64,000 nt of DNA from Nitrobacter sp047149785 (GTDB taxonomy: Bacteria > Pseudomonadota > Alphaproteobacteria > Rhizobiales > Xanthobacteraceae): NCBI RefSeq assembly GCF_047149785.1, contig NZ_BAAGBE010000001.1, positions 2,728,001 to 2,792,000 on the forward strand, in the 5' to 3' direction. Under the pieces are notes generated by a model. That model searched no databases and had not been told where the DNA came from. It worked only from the letters and a program-made list of their open reading frames with translations. How positions within the stretch are numbered: position 1 is the stretch's first letter; every line of letters begins with the position of its first letter. A program made the translations under genes and the position numbers. Positions 25,326 to 33,920 of the stretch are shown one piece after another.

Positions 25326-26912
25326 TCAGACGATGGGCTGGTCGGCCCGCTTCCGAGGCTTGGTTCCGTAGAAGTTGCCGTGCGGTTCGGAGGTTGTAAG
25401 CGTGCCGGCTTGGGCCGAGGCGATCAGGTCCTTGGTGTGGCGGATTTCCGCGGCGGCACGGTCGAAATAGCTGTCGAGCGTCGCGGGCTTGATGTCGCGG
25501 ATCACGTCGGCGGCGTAGAGCGCCTTGACGTCGGCCACGACGCGGCTGATGTCGGCGGCGTTGAAGCCTTCCGTCGCCGCCTTGACCCGCTCTACGTCAT
25601 AAGCGCCGAGCCTCTCCGGCAGCTTGGCAAGATTACCGTCGAGGATTTCCTGGCGGGCGCGCGCGTCGGGCAGTTTGGTCTCCAGCCATAGTTCGACGCG
25701 GCCGGCCCGCAGCAGTGCCGCGGGCATCTGGTTGGGATCCATCGCCGTCAGGATCACCGCGACCTTGCCGGAGGTTTCCGTCTCCAACCCGTCGAGCATC
25801 GTGAGCAGGTAGCGGTTGAGGCCATGCAACCGCTCGCTCTGCATCAACACGTCGGCATCGTCGATGAAGATCACGGACGGCGTGCAGAGCTTGGCCTGGT
25901 CGAACACTGCCCGCACCTTGTTGTAGAATGGATCGGCCGACTCGCTGAAGATGGTGCCATCGATCATGAAGAACTTGCCCTTCATGCGATGCGCAAGCGC
26001 GCGGCCGACGCTGGTCTTGCCGGTGCCGGGCGGGCCGTAAAGCAGGACGCCCTTCTTCGGGGTGAGACCGAGATCGCCGAAGCGGGAATCGAACAGCATC
26101 GGATTGACGATGAAGGTCTGCAGTTTCTCGGCGATCTCCTCGAAGCCCTTCAGGCTCGAGAAGTCCACCTTCGCGACCTCGCCGAGCGAGACGTTGCTGC
26201 TCAGCATGCGGGTGTCGAGCAGGTCGAGCACAGTCTGGTCGTTGGCCGCAACATCGTCGCGGATCAGCGCACAGACCTCGTTGAGCTGATAGACGGATAG
26301 CTTGGAGGCGAAACTGAAGATGCGCCTGGCATCGAGCCTTCTGGCCCGCTCCGCACCAAGGTTGCGCTCGAGGAAGAAGCTGTAGTCGTCCGGCGTCAGT
26401 GCACCGAGCGGCAAGAACACCGCGCGTCCGTCGAGCTGGGGAACCAGCTTGAGGCGATCTGTGGCGGTAAATACCAACCGCTTGCCTTCGGCGCGGGCTG
26501 TTTCGAACAACGCCTGTAATGTTGTGTTCAAATAGTACGGGCGCGGATAGGCCATTGGAAACTTATTCGTGAAGCAAAACAGGTCGAGGTCCTCGACAAA
26601 GACGATGTCGGCCCTGTCGAGCGCGGCGTCGACCACCCGGTGCAGCCCCTCTTCATACGAAGGATGGTTCGCCCCTTCGGAAGCCTGCAGCACGTCGCGG
26701 CAGGAGATGCGGATGCCGCCGAATTCCTCGATCAGCCTGTTGAGCAAGGTGGTCTTTCCAGCCCCGACCCCACCGATGAGCACCGTCACGGGAACAGCGA
26801 GAACGGTCTCCCGCAGTCGCTGGAGGGCGTCGGCCTGGGTGGGCGACAGTTCTGCCGGCGCTGCGGCGGAATGGCCATGCGCAAAGATGGAGGACGGAAT
26901 CGACAGGTTCAT
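25326..26912 (-). CDS. Tandem AAA+ ATPase
   Basis: 528 aa with two nucleotide-binding modules. Module 1 has Walker A GGVGAGKTT (47-55) and Walker B ADIVFVEDLD (101-110). Module 2 is a classic AAA domain with KGVLLYGPPGTGKTSVGRAL (Walker A 293-300), VIFIDDAD (348-354) and sensor/arginine-finger-like sequence (AAGLLRAGRVELWLE-type). Between them is a helical segment. No protease or membrane domain is present. ATG 26912 overlaps the stop of the ABC transporter (ATGA), so it is co-translated with it. The role may be remodelling of the transporter or a metal-centre chaperone; this is inference. Confidence 0.85.
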   Translation of the reverse strand: MNLSIPSSIFAHGHSAAAPAELSPTQADALQRLRETVLAVPVTVLIGGVGAGKTTLLNRLIEEFGGIRISCRDVLQASEGANHPSYEEGLHRVVDAALDRADIVFVEDLDLFCFTNKFPMAYPRPYYLNTTLQALFETARAEGKRLVFTATDRLKLVPQLDGRAVFLPLGALTPDDYSFFLERNLGAERARRLDARRIFSFASKLSVYQLNEVCALIRDDVAANDQTVLDLLDTRMLSSNVSLGEVAKVDFSSLKGFEEIAEKLQTFIVNPMLFDSRFGDLGLTPKKGVLLYGPPGTGKTSVGRALAHRMKGKFFMIDGTIFSESADPFYNKVRAVFDQAKLCTPSVIFIDDADVLMQSERLHGLNRYLLTMLDGLETETSGKVAVILTAMDPNQMPAALLRAGRVELWLETKLPDARARQEILDGNLAKLPERLGAYDVERVKAATEGFNAADISRVVADVKALYAADVIRDIKPATLDSYFDRAAAEIRHTKDLIASAQAGTLTTSEPHGNFYGTKPRKRADQPIV

Positions 26913-28760
26913 GACGAAGTGTTCCTTTCAGTCAGGTCGGCAGGGTTGATCTGGCGATGGCAGCAATGAACGGTTGCGATCGGCATATCGGTAAGCCACG
27001 ACCCGCCGCATTCGCCGGCGGCGAGGTAAATGATGCGGGTATGCAGGGCGGCGAGCGAGGCGCGGTGTCCCGCGCTCAGGATCGCCGCATCGGGAAGCCG
27101 TTCGGCGAGCAGGCGATGGAGCGCGACCTCGGACTCCTCGTCCAGCGCCGAGGTCGCCTCGTCGAGCAGCAGGATGTCGGGCCGGTGCAATAGCGCGCGA
27201 GCGAAGGCGATGCGCTGCCGCTCGCCGCCGGACAGGCCGGATGCGGATGCGAATGCGATGTCATCGTCGTCGAGCCGAGCGATAAGCGCCGGTAACCCGA
27301 CCGCGACGAGCGCGTCGCGCAACATCCCGTCAGAGATCGAATCTGCGAGACCAGGATAAGCAAGCGCGTCGCGCAGTGCGCCGAGCGGCAGGTAACCGCG
27401 TTGCGGCAGCGCCATCAGGCGCGCCCCGCGCTTGACGCTCACGCTGCATTCGCCGAACGGCCAGATGCCGGCCAGCGTCCGTATCAGGCTGGTCTTGCCG
27501 GCGCCCGAGGGACCACGAAGCAGGACGCGCTCGCCCGGGGGCCAAGGCGAGGTGAGTAGCAGAAGCGATAGGCGCACCGTCCGGCCGCCGCACCACGAGA
27601 TCGCGGGCAAGCAGCGCAGGACCATCGCCGTCATGCGCGACATGCTCGATCCGGCTGCCTGCGCTCTCCTGCACCGCCACAAGCGCGGTCTCGAAGCCCG
27701 ACAACCGGTCGATCACCGCGCCCCAATCGGTGAGCTTGGTGTAGTTGCGCATCAGGAACGAGAGTTCCCAGCGGATGCGGAAGAACACCCCCGAGGTCTG
27801 GGTCACGCCGCCGAGTTGCATCGCGCCGGAGAAGTAAAGCGGCACCGACATCAGATAAGGAAAGGCGATCGCGATGCCGTTGAAGGCGGTCGCGACGACG
27901 CTCAGCCAGCGCTGCCGCGACAGCAGCTCGTACCAGTTGGTGATGATGAAACCGAAGCGCCGGTCGAGCCCGGCGCGCTCGGCCGCCTCGCCGCTGAAAT
28001 GCGCCACCTCCTCGGCGTTCTCGCGCAGCCGCGCCAGCGAGAAGCGGAAATCGGCTTCCGCCTTCTGCTGCGCGGCGTCGAGGCCGACCAGCGAGCGGCC
28101 GACGAGATGCGTCACCCAGGTGACCGGGCCCGCGATGAGAAACGAGGTCGTCACCAGCAACACGGGCATGGAGACCGCGATCCCCATCAATTTGATCGGA
28201 ACGTTGGCAGGGATTGTCGCCAGCACGGTGGCGAAGGAAGCCAGCGTCACCAGCGTGGTCAGAAGGCCGAGGCCGGTCGAGATCGCATACGTGACATAGA
28301 GGTTGACGTCCTCGGCGATGCGCTGGTCCGGATTGTCAGGCGCGTTGCCGGCAAGCTGCACCCCGTAATGCGCGCCGTCCGCGAGCCAGGCATCGAGATA
28401 GCGTCCGGTAAGCCAGCGCCGCCAGCGGATCGTGAGGCATTTGTTGAGCGTGATATTCCCGAACGCAAGAACAACGTTGACGATGGTGATGCAACTGAAG
28501 ACCACAAGGAGCTGAAACAGGAAGGCATTCCAGTCCCTGGCGCCGACCGCGTTGAACAGCGCCGCGTTCCAGTAGCTCGACGCCACCGCCACGCCGACCC
28601 CAGTGAGATTGAGCGCGACCACCCCGGCCAGCAGCGCCCGCGCCTGCCAGCGCTCCTCCGAGCGGAGCCACAACACACCAATGCGCCAGCCGGCCTTCGC
28701 CAGAACGATCACGCGACGGCGCGAACTCGTCTCCTGCCTCGGCTGCGCAGGGTTACTCAT
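26909..28760 (-). pseudogene. SbmA/YddA-type ABC transporter (fused permease-ATPase), split by a 1-nt frameshift
   Basis: The permease part from ATG 28760 (MSNPAQPRQ) has several TM helices and the ABC_membrane_2 pattern (SYWNAALFNAVGARDWNAF, LTIRWRRWLTGRYLDAWL, PDQRIAEDV). The ATPase part has GPSGAGKTSLIR, SGLSGGERQRIAFARALL, DILLLDEATSALDEES and SAGHR. The two parts are in different frames. The expected LAPGERVLLRG is reached only by removing one base in the run GCCCCCGGGC near 27534-27542. This may be true inactivation, slippage-controlled expression or a sequencing error. The family imports peptides, cobalamin or siderophore-like cargo; E. coli yddA sits beside a TonB receptor gene. Confidence 0.85.
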
Positions 28761-28850
28761 GAGAGCGGCCTTTGCGCCGGGCGCATGGGACCGACGAGAC
28801 GCAAACTTGTCGTTTCTCATGCCCCGACATCAGACCTTGATACGCGTAGA

Positions 28851-31175
28851 TCAAAACTTGGCGGTGGCTGAAAACGTGTAAGTTCTCGGAAATCCAAGGG
28901 CGATGGCGCCGGCGCCGTTTTGAATCCAATAATGGTGGTCGGCGACGTTCTGCACGTTCAGGCGCATGATCACCGGTGTGCCGTTGAAGGCCGTCTCATA
29001 GCGCAGACCCACGTCACCGACAGCGTAGGCCGGAACAAGGAGTGTATTTCGCGCATCGAGATAAGACGAGCCGACGTAGCTCACGCCTCCGGTCAGGTAG
29101 AGACTCTGAAGGAAGGGCAATCGGTATTCGCCATAAAGTGACGCCCTCCATTTTGACACAGCCAGTGGTCGTTTGCCGAGAAGAGTAGGATCATTGGTTT
29201 TCGTTACTTCCGGATCGAGATAGGTGCCGCCGCCCCTGATGGTCAGGTCGTCGGTGACTTTGCCGGTTGCGGTGAATTCGATGCCCTTGTGGATCTGACG
29301 GCCGTCCTGGTTCTGGGTCAATGTGCCATCGGGGTTGGTGACAATATAGTTGTTCGCCTTATCGATCTGAAAGGCGGCGAGGGTGAGGAAAACGCCGCCG
29401 ACATTGGCCTTTGCCCCGAACTCGATCTGCTTGCTGATTGTGGGCGGCAGAATCGCTCCGGCATTCGTATAGATAGGCTGAAGGGGAACAGTGCCACCGG
29501 CCTGGAGCGCTTCGATATAAGTGCCGTAGAGCGAGACGTTGGACGTCGGCTTGAAGATCAGTGACGCGGTCGGCGTGACGGCCGACTTGTCGTAGCTGTT
29601 GGCTCCTACCAGCCCTGTTTTTTGGTTGTAGTTCAGCGAAACAATCGACGCGCGGTTTACCCCGGCCAGAATCGAGAAATATCGATTGAGGGTAATGTCA
29701 TCGCCGATAACGATATTGGTGGCCGAGACCTTGGCATAACGGGTTTCGGGGCCTGATCCCAGAGGGTCGAATACGAGTGGTGCGGAGTTCTGGAGAGCGG
29801 TAAGGGTTGGATATACGGGACTGGTGATGGTTTTATTGTAACCGGTTATTGGGGTGGAGAAGTCGGTTGTATTACCGTTTGCTCCGAACGTGAGCTTGTG
29901 CTGAATGCCGAACGTGTCGAACTTCCGGTCGACGTAGAGATAGCCGCCCGCCTCTTCCGATAGAGGTCCCTCTTGGGACCAAGCTTGGTAGTAGTACTTC
30001 CCATCGGCTCGTAGAAACAACCTGTTCGGTGCTGCGGTGGTTATGATCGCCTTGTTAGAGATGACAGCCGCCCGCACCGTCGTGTCGTCATCGATGTCCC
30101 ATCGGACATTGGCGCCTACCAGGTCGTACGCGTTATGGGAGGTGCCCCAATTCGGCAGGAGAGGTCTATGCGTGTCGAAATCCGACGCGGAGGGAATTCG
30201 TCCTGCTTGTGCGACATTGAACCAGGTTGCGACGTCCCCGGTGGACCAATAGTCGTGGTGTGCCATGTTAAGCGAGACTTTGAGAGAGTCGGTCACATGC
30301 CAGTCCACCGCGCCGCTGACGAAGGCCCGCCTCTCACCGACGCCAAGGACGTTATCGCCGTCCTGATAAACCGCGTTGAACCGGTAGCCGAACTTCCCTT
30401 CCTTATCGATCGGGCCACCCAGATCGAGATGGTTGAGAAACTGCGTGCCGCCAGAATTGCCAACCGTATAATTGAACAGAGGCGTCGCGGTCGGACGTTT
30501 GAGGACATAATTCGTCATTCCGCCGACGCTGCCTGTGCCGTAAAGAAAGCCCGAGGCCCCGGAGAAAACTTCCACGCGCTCGAGGCCTTCTAGGTCGTTG
30601 TTGCCATACACGAACCCGGTGAGGGGGATGCCATCTATTTCAAGACCTGTACCGAAGCCTCTTGCGACGGGATGCAGGCCATAGCCCTGGTTACTGGTGC
30701 CCGACGTGACATAGACGAGAGGGTTGAATTTGAAGAGTTGATCGTCCGTCGCCGCGATCGTGTTTTGCAGCAGCTCCGCTGATGTCACGTCAATCGAATA
30801 CGGTGTATTGAGAATAGGTTTGTCGCCCCAGGGGCCCGTGGTTTTGGCCGTCTCGACCCTGTAACCCTGCGCCGCGGTGCCCTCGTGCTGGTCGTCGGAC
30901 GAGACTCTGTTGTTCGTCCTGATCGGACGTACTTCAACATGTTGCCGCACGTGAGAAGGTTGCGCGCGTCTTGCAGCGACGCGGCGTGCAGGACGGGAAG
31001 AACGAGCACGATGCGTCATTCGGTGGGGCTCGTCGACGTGAATCGCGGGAAGGTCCGACTGCTGCTGCTGTTGTTGCTGCGCAAAGGCTGGCCCGCTATC
31101 GCTGGTCATCAATGCAAGTGAACTCACCGCTCCCAGGCCGATGGCCTTGAGGAAATTCCCCGCTGCCCCATTCAT
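28851..31175 (-). CDS. TonB-dependent receptor (metallophore type), ModE-box controlled
   Basis: 774-aa outer-membrane receptor. The signal peptide (LKAIGLGAVSSLALM...AFAQ) is followed by a poly-Gln run, an Arg/His-rich stretch (about residues 50-95) and a plug domain (KPILNTPYSIDVTSAELLQ, ARGFGTGLEIDGIPL, VEVFSGASGFLYGTGS). A barrel closes with the canonical terminal Phe (FSATAKF). ATG 31175 gives a normal signal peptide; 31265 is a longer option. Cargo is unknown. Its promoter carries a palindrome of ModE type rather than an iron box, and it leads an operon with an ABC transporter, an AAA+ ATPase and a ModE-like protein. Confidence 0.9.
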   Translation of the reverse strand: MNGAAGNFLKAIGLGAVSSLALMTSDSGPAFAQQQQQQQSDLPAIHVDEPHRMTHRARSSRPARRVAARRAQPSHVRQHVEVRPIRTNNRVSSDDQHEGTAAQGYRVETAKTTGPWGDKPILNTPYSIDVTSAELLQNTIAATDDQLFKFNPLVYVTSGTSNQGYGLHPVARGFGTGLEIDGIPLTGFVYGNNDLEGLERVEVFSGASGFLYGTGSVGGMTNYVLKRPTATPLFNYTVGNSGGTQFLNHLDLGGPIDKEGKFGYRFNAVYQDGDNVLGVGERRAFVSGAVDWHVTDSLKVSLNMAHHDYWSTGDVATWFNVAQAGRIPSASDFDTHRPLLPNWGTSHNAYDLVGANVRWDIDDDTTVRAAVISNKAIITTAAPNRLFLRADGKYYYQAWSQEGPLSEEAGGYLYVDRKFDTFGIQHKLTFGANGNTTDFSTPITGYNKTITSPVYPTLTALQNSAPLVFDPLGSGPETRYAKVSATNIVIGDDITLNRYFSILAGVNRASIVSLNYNQKTGLVGANSYDKSAVTPTASLIFKPTSNVSLYGTYIEALQAGGTVPLQPIYTNAGAILPPTISKQIEFGAKANVGGVFLTLAAFQIDKANNYIVTNPDGTLTQNQDGRQIHKGIEFTATGKVTDDLTIRGGGTYLDPEVTKTNDPTLLGKRPLAVSKWRASLYGEYRLPFLQSLYLTGGVSYVGSSYLDARNTLLVPAYAVGDVGLRYETAFNGTPVIMRLNVQNVADHHYWIQNGAGAIALGFPRTYTFSATAKF

Positions 31176-31275
31176 CTCGTGTCCCTGCTTCCTTATTACT
31201 GGTCCTTCCTGGGACCTCAGTTGAAATTTGCGTTTCCCGTCTCCGACGTGCCTTTGCCAGACCAATCAGGTAGTA

Positions 31276-31301
31276 ACGTTATATTCATAATAATATAACG
31301 T
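31276..31301. promoter_or_regulatory. ModE-type operator (Mo-box-like palindrome)
   Basis: ACGTTATAT (31276-31284) and ATATAACGT (31293-31301) are perfect 9-bp inverted arms with an 8-nt spacer. The E. coli modA operator has the same CGTTATAT...ATAACG core and spacing. It lies about 100 nt before the receptor start and in the divergent region shared with a ModE-like gene. Confidence 0.75.
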
Positions 31302-31434
31302 ATAGCAGTAACCATAATTATGTCGATCAGGACAATGTCCAACGCTTCGCCGGACAACCCCCATCGTCCGGGCTCGGTAGTGCGCGAGCCATCGTTATGT
31401 CCGCACCAACACAGCGTGACTAAGCAAGATTCTT

Positions 31435-31475
31435 GTATACCGTCAAGAGGTATATACCGTAATAAGGTATCTACT
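31435..31475. promoter_or_regulatory. GTATA repeat cluster in the divergent promoter
   Basis: GTATAC (31435-31440), GGTATATACC (31449-31458, a perfect palindrome) and GGTATC (31467-31472) are spaced about one helical turn or more apart. They lie between the ModE-type palindrome and the ModE-like gene, so they are possible operator or promoter elements of the latter. Confidence 0.35.
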
Positions 31476-31581
31476 GTGATGCGGCATCAACCTTGCAGAC
31501 TCAGGTTTTCAGAGTGGGGGTTCTCTTCGAACGCTTGGATCAATAACGTGCCTTGGCTGAAATCCTGATTCGAGGGTGGGT

Positions 31582-32133
31582 ATGTCAATCTGGCTTTTTT
31601 TCCGCATCGAGTTCACGCGCGTAAATCCCGTGGGACGCAAGAAGTTCGGATCTTTGGCGGGGATGGGTACCGGTAGAGTCTGCATCCTTGAAGCGATTGA
31701 TCGATATGGTTCGATCTCGGCCGGCGCTCCTGCTGTCGGCCTCAAATTTCAGCAGTTCTGGCGACAAGTGCAGGACCTCAATACGCAATTCAAGGAACCG
31801 GTCGTCGATATCCGGCGAAGCGGGCGCAACAGGGGAGCGTTCTTGACGCCCTTGGGCAAGGAGGTAGTCAGACGCTATCGAGAAATGGAGCGCATTACCA
31901 ATAAGACGCTTGAAAAGCATTATCGGGAGTTCGAGGCGCTGGTTGGCATCGATTCCACCACACCGCCGTTTGTCCCGCGCTGGGCGCAACTGATCGATCC
32001 GGGAACGATCGCCAAACCGGCAAAGAAACGCGCCAGGACGCGGCAGCCCGTCGCCAAGCGTCCGCCAAGTAAAAAGATCAACGCGCGAGCCACGAAGCGC
32101 GTACTTGGTCGCTCGCGCGAGAGCAGGTCATAG
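31582..32133 (+). CDS. ModE-like winged-HTH protein with basic tail
   Basis: 183 aa. Residues 28-105 match the ModE DNA-binding domain in outline (GRVCILEAIDRYGSISAGAP, FQQFWRQVQDLNTQF, GAFLTPLGKEVVRRY) but the recognition helix differs from the ModE consensus and from the gene at 24886. No molybdate-binding domain follows; instead the C-terminus is Lys/Arg-rich (KKRARTRQPVAKRPP). ATG 31582 has GAGGG 5-6 nt upstream; GTG 31576 is possible. It is divergent from the TonB receptor, so it probably acts on the shared promoter. Confidence 0.65.
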   Translation: MSIWLFFRIEFTRVNPVGRKKFGSLAGMGTGRVCILEAIDRYGSISAGAPAVGLKFQQFWRQVQDLNTQFKEPVVDIRRSGRNRGAFLTPLGKEVVRRYREMERITNKTLEKHYREFEALVGIDSTTPPFVPRWAQLIDPGTIAKPAKKRARTRQPVAKRPPSKKINARATKRVLGRSRESRS

Positions 32134-32220
32134 TATCTGACGTAAGAGCCCCGCTCTCAACCGAAGAAAATCGCGACGCGCAAGTCGGAGTTGTCGCGAA
32201 CTGAGCGACGAGATGATGGA

Positions 32221-32373
32221 ATGAATATCATGCATGCGCGGTGCGAATGCTGCGGTAGTCGGTATTCTCAGCGCGGCGCTTTCCTTTTCCTCACGATCTG
32301 GAAATCACCGCCATGGATCGTAGTTGTCCTGCTCGCTTTGGCTGGAGTCGTTTTCCATGGCATGTTGAGATGA
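32221..32373 (+). CDS. Small zinc-ribbon/one-TM protein
   Basis: 50 aa: a CECC pair near the N-terminus followed by a TM helix (PPWIVVVLLALAGVVFHGML). The start at 32221 has only a weak ribosome-binding site. No family recognised. Confidence 0.3.
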   Translation: MNIMHARCECCGSRYSQRGAFLFLTIWKSPPWIVVVLLALAGVVFHGMLR

Positions 32374-32451
32374 ACTCGGACATGTTGCGCTGTCTGGCGA
32401 TAAGCGTCTTCCCCATAAGAACTATGTTGAATTTGAAGCAACACGCGGATG

Positions 32452-32640
32452 TCATGGGTCCAGTGCTGATCTATCGATATCGTCCCCAATTTCCTGCCGC
32501 AGCTTCGGCCCCTTGGCGAGCCGACGCCCTAGCGCTTCGAGGAACTTGTCGTAGAGCTCGCCGTCCTTCGCGTGGGTCGCAGCCTGGGCAGATTTCGGCA
32601 GCGGCGCACTGTGGGACTAAACACCTAGTCTAAATAACCA
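32452..32640 (-). pseudogene. C-terminal gene fragment of unknown origin
   Basis: An open minus-strand frame without start reads AKDGELYDKFLEALGRRLAK, then GPKLRQEIGDDIDRSALDP and a stop at 32452-32454. It looks like the end of a soluble helical protein whose 5' part is gone. No firm family. Confidence 0.3.
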
Positions 32641-32732
32641 TTTACTCCAGCGCAAACTATCGACCATCTCAGGCGCTGCTGCTCCAGGTCACGCCGCTTC
32701 ATCAGGCTCCGGCGTTGGGCCATCACTTATGG

Positions 32733-32864
32733 TCAGTGTGACGGACGCTGGATGCTGGACTTGCCCTGCACTTGGCTGGTCCACTTCGAGACCATCATAG
32801 CAAACGTGATGATCGCCCAAGCGGTGAACCCGAACAGAGCCGTAGCAATCAACGTCTTCCGCAT
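32733..32864 (-). CDS. 43-aa putative membrane peptide
   Basis: MRKTLIATALFGFTAWAIIT, then FAMMVSKWTSQVQG: a single hydrophobic helix after a basic N-terminus. AAGGG lies 10 nt before ATG 32864. Too small for family assignment. Confidence 0.35.
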   Translation of the reverse strand: MRKTLIATALFGFTAWAIITFAMMVSKWTSQVQGKSSIQRPSH

Positions 32865-33062
32865 TGGGCGGTGCCCTTCAGCCAGCTAACGTGCTCGAAA
32901 TCGCCGGAACTGTAGTCCGGATTGCGCACATGCGATAGCGCCCGGCGAAGTCTGATATACCGCCTATCTTCTATATCAGAGCAACGATCCAATAGACGCC
33001 AATCGCCATCTAAACGGCGAAGGCGGCGAAACGAGCGCTTACCGCCGCGACGCTCGTCGAAG

Positions 33063-33419
33063 TTAGACGAATGATCGATCCACCGGGACGGCGCGGGGCC
33101 GTTCGTCGTCAGTGATTCCAAGGGCGTGCCGATGGCCTACGTTCACTGCCGCGATGATCTTGAAGGCGTCCGCTTCGCTCACAGCCATCTGACTTCTGAC
33201 TTCGCGAAGCACGCCGGATAGCGAACGGAATTGCGCGATAAGCGCCATTCCAGGAATCATATAGGCAATCGAGAGCGGGACTACAAAAGGGTTAAGCCAG
33301 TGCTGATCACCGCTTTCAAGCAAAACCCCCTTCTCACGCCCCAGGCGCAAGTCATGCTGGCGATTCGCTACGGCAAGTGGAAGCCGATGGGTCATGCGAA
33401 GTAAGTTCTTTGCCACCAC
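33063..33419 (-). CDS. Hypothetical protein, doubtful
   Basis: 118-codon frame with a hydrophobic stretch (NPFVVPLSIAYMIPGMALIA) and protein-like sequence RSQMAVSEADAFKIIAAVN near its end. It overlaps the start of the plus-strand nuclease pseudogene by 26 nt. It may be a decayed gene rather than a functional one. No family recognised. Confidence 0.3.
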   Translation of the reverse strand: MVAKNLLRMTHRLPLAVANRQHDLRLGREKGVLLESGDQHWLNPFVVPLSIAYMIPGMALIAQFRSLSGVLREVRSQMAVSEADAFKIIAAVNVGHRHALGITDDERPRAVPVDRSFV

Positions 33420-33900
33420 GCTCGCTTTAGCTCTTTCATCGCCTGCGCTCGCAGAACCGGATCACCGGACAGGCGTCCGTCACAGACGCAACACGCTCGA
33501 AATTCATGGGTAGCGCATTCGCTTGTCGGGCATAGACGCGCCCGAGTCCGACCAGCTTTGTCGCGGTGACGACAGCTTGCAACATCGATGCGGTGCCAAG
33601 GCAGCTAACGAGTTAGATCGCTTCATTGCTGGCAGGTCGGTTGGCTGCGAAGGCGTCGGTCGGGATCAGTATGGGCGCACGGTCACGGTATGCTCGATCG
33701 ATGGTGAAGACGTTGCGGACTGGCTTGTTCGAAATGGGCTTGCGTTTGATTGGCCGCGATACTCAAACGGAAAGTATTCAGGCGCGCAGAAGGAAGCGGA
33801 GCGCGCGGGGCGTGGTGTTTGGGCGGGATCGTATGTCGTGCCGTGGGCCTATCGGGCGTGCATCAGGAATGGCGGACGGCCTGGTGGATGTTCGGATTGA
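33394..33900 (+). pseudogene. Secreted thermonuclease-like (SNase fold) gene, inactivated
   Basis: ATG 33394 begins a signal peptide (MRSKFFATTLALALSSPALA). In the same frame, after an internal TAG at 33511-33513, comes RLSGIDAPESDQLCRG, GRDQYGRTVTVCSIDG, DVADWLVRNGLAFDW and SGAQKEAERAGRGVWAG, the Staphylococcus-nuclease-like fold. Between signal and TAG, a neighbouring frame reads ITGQASVTDA, the expected start of the domain, so two compensating shifts plus a Glu-to-stop change are present. The 125-codon rear part lacks a natural start. Confidence 0.75.
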
Positions 33901-33920
33901 TGCTTCTGCGAAGTGACCGC

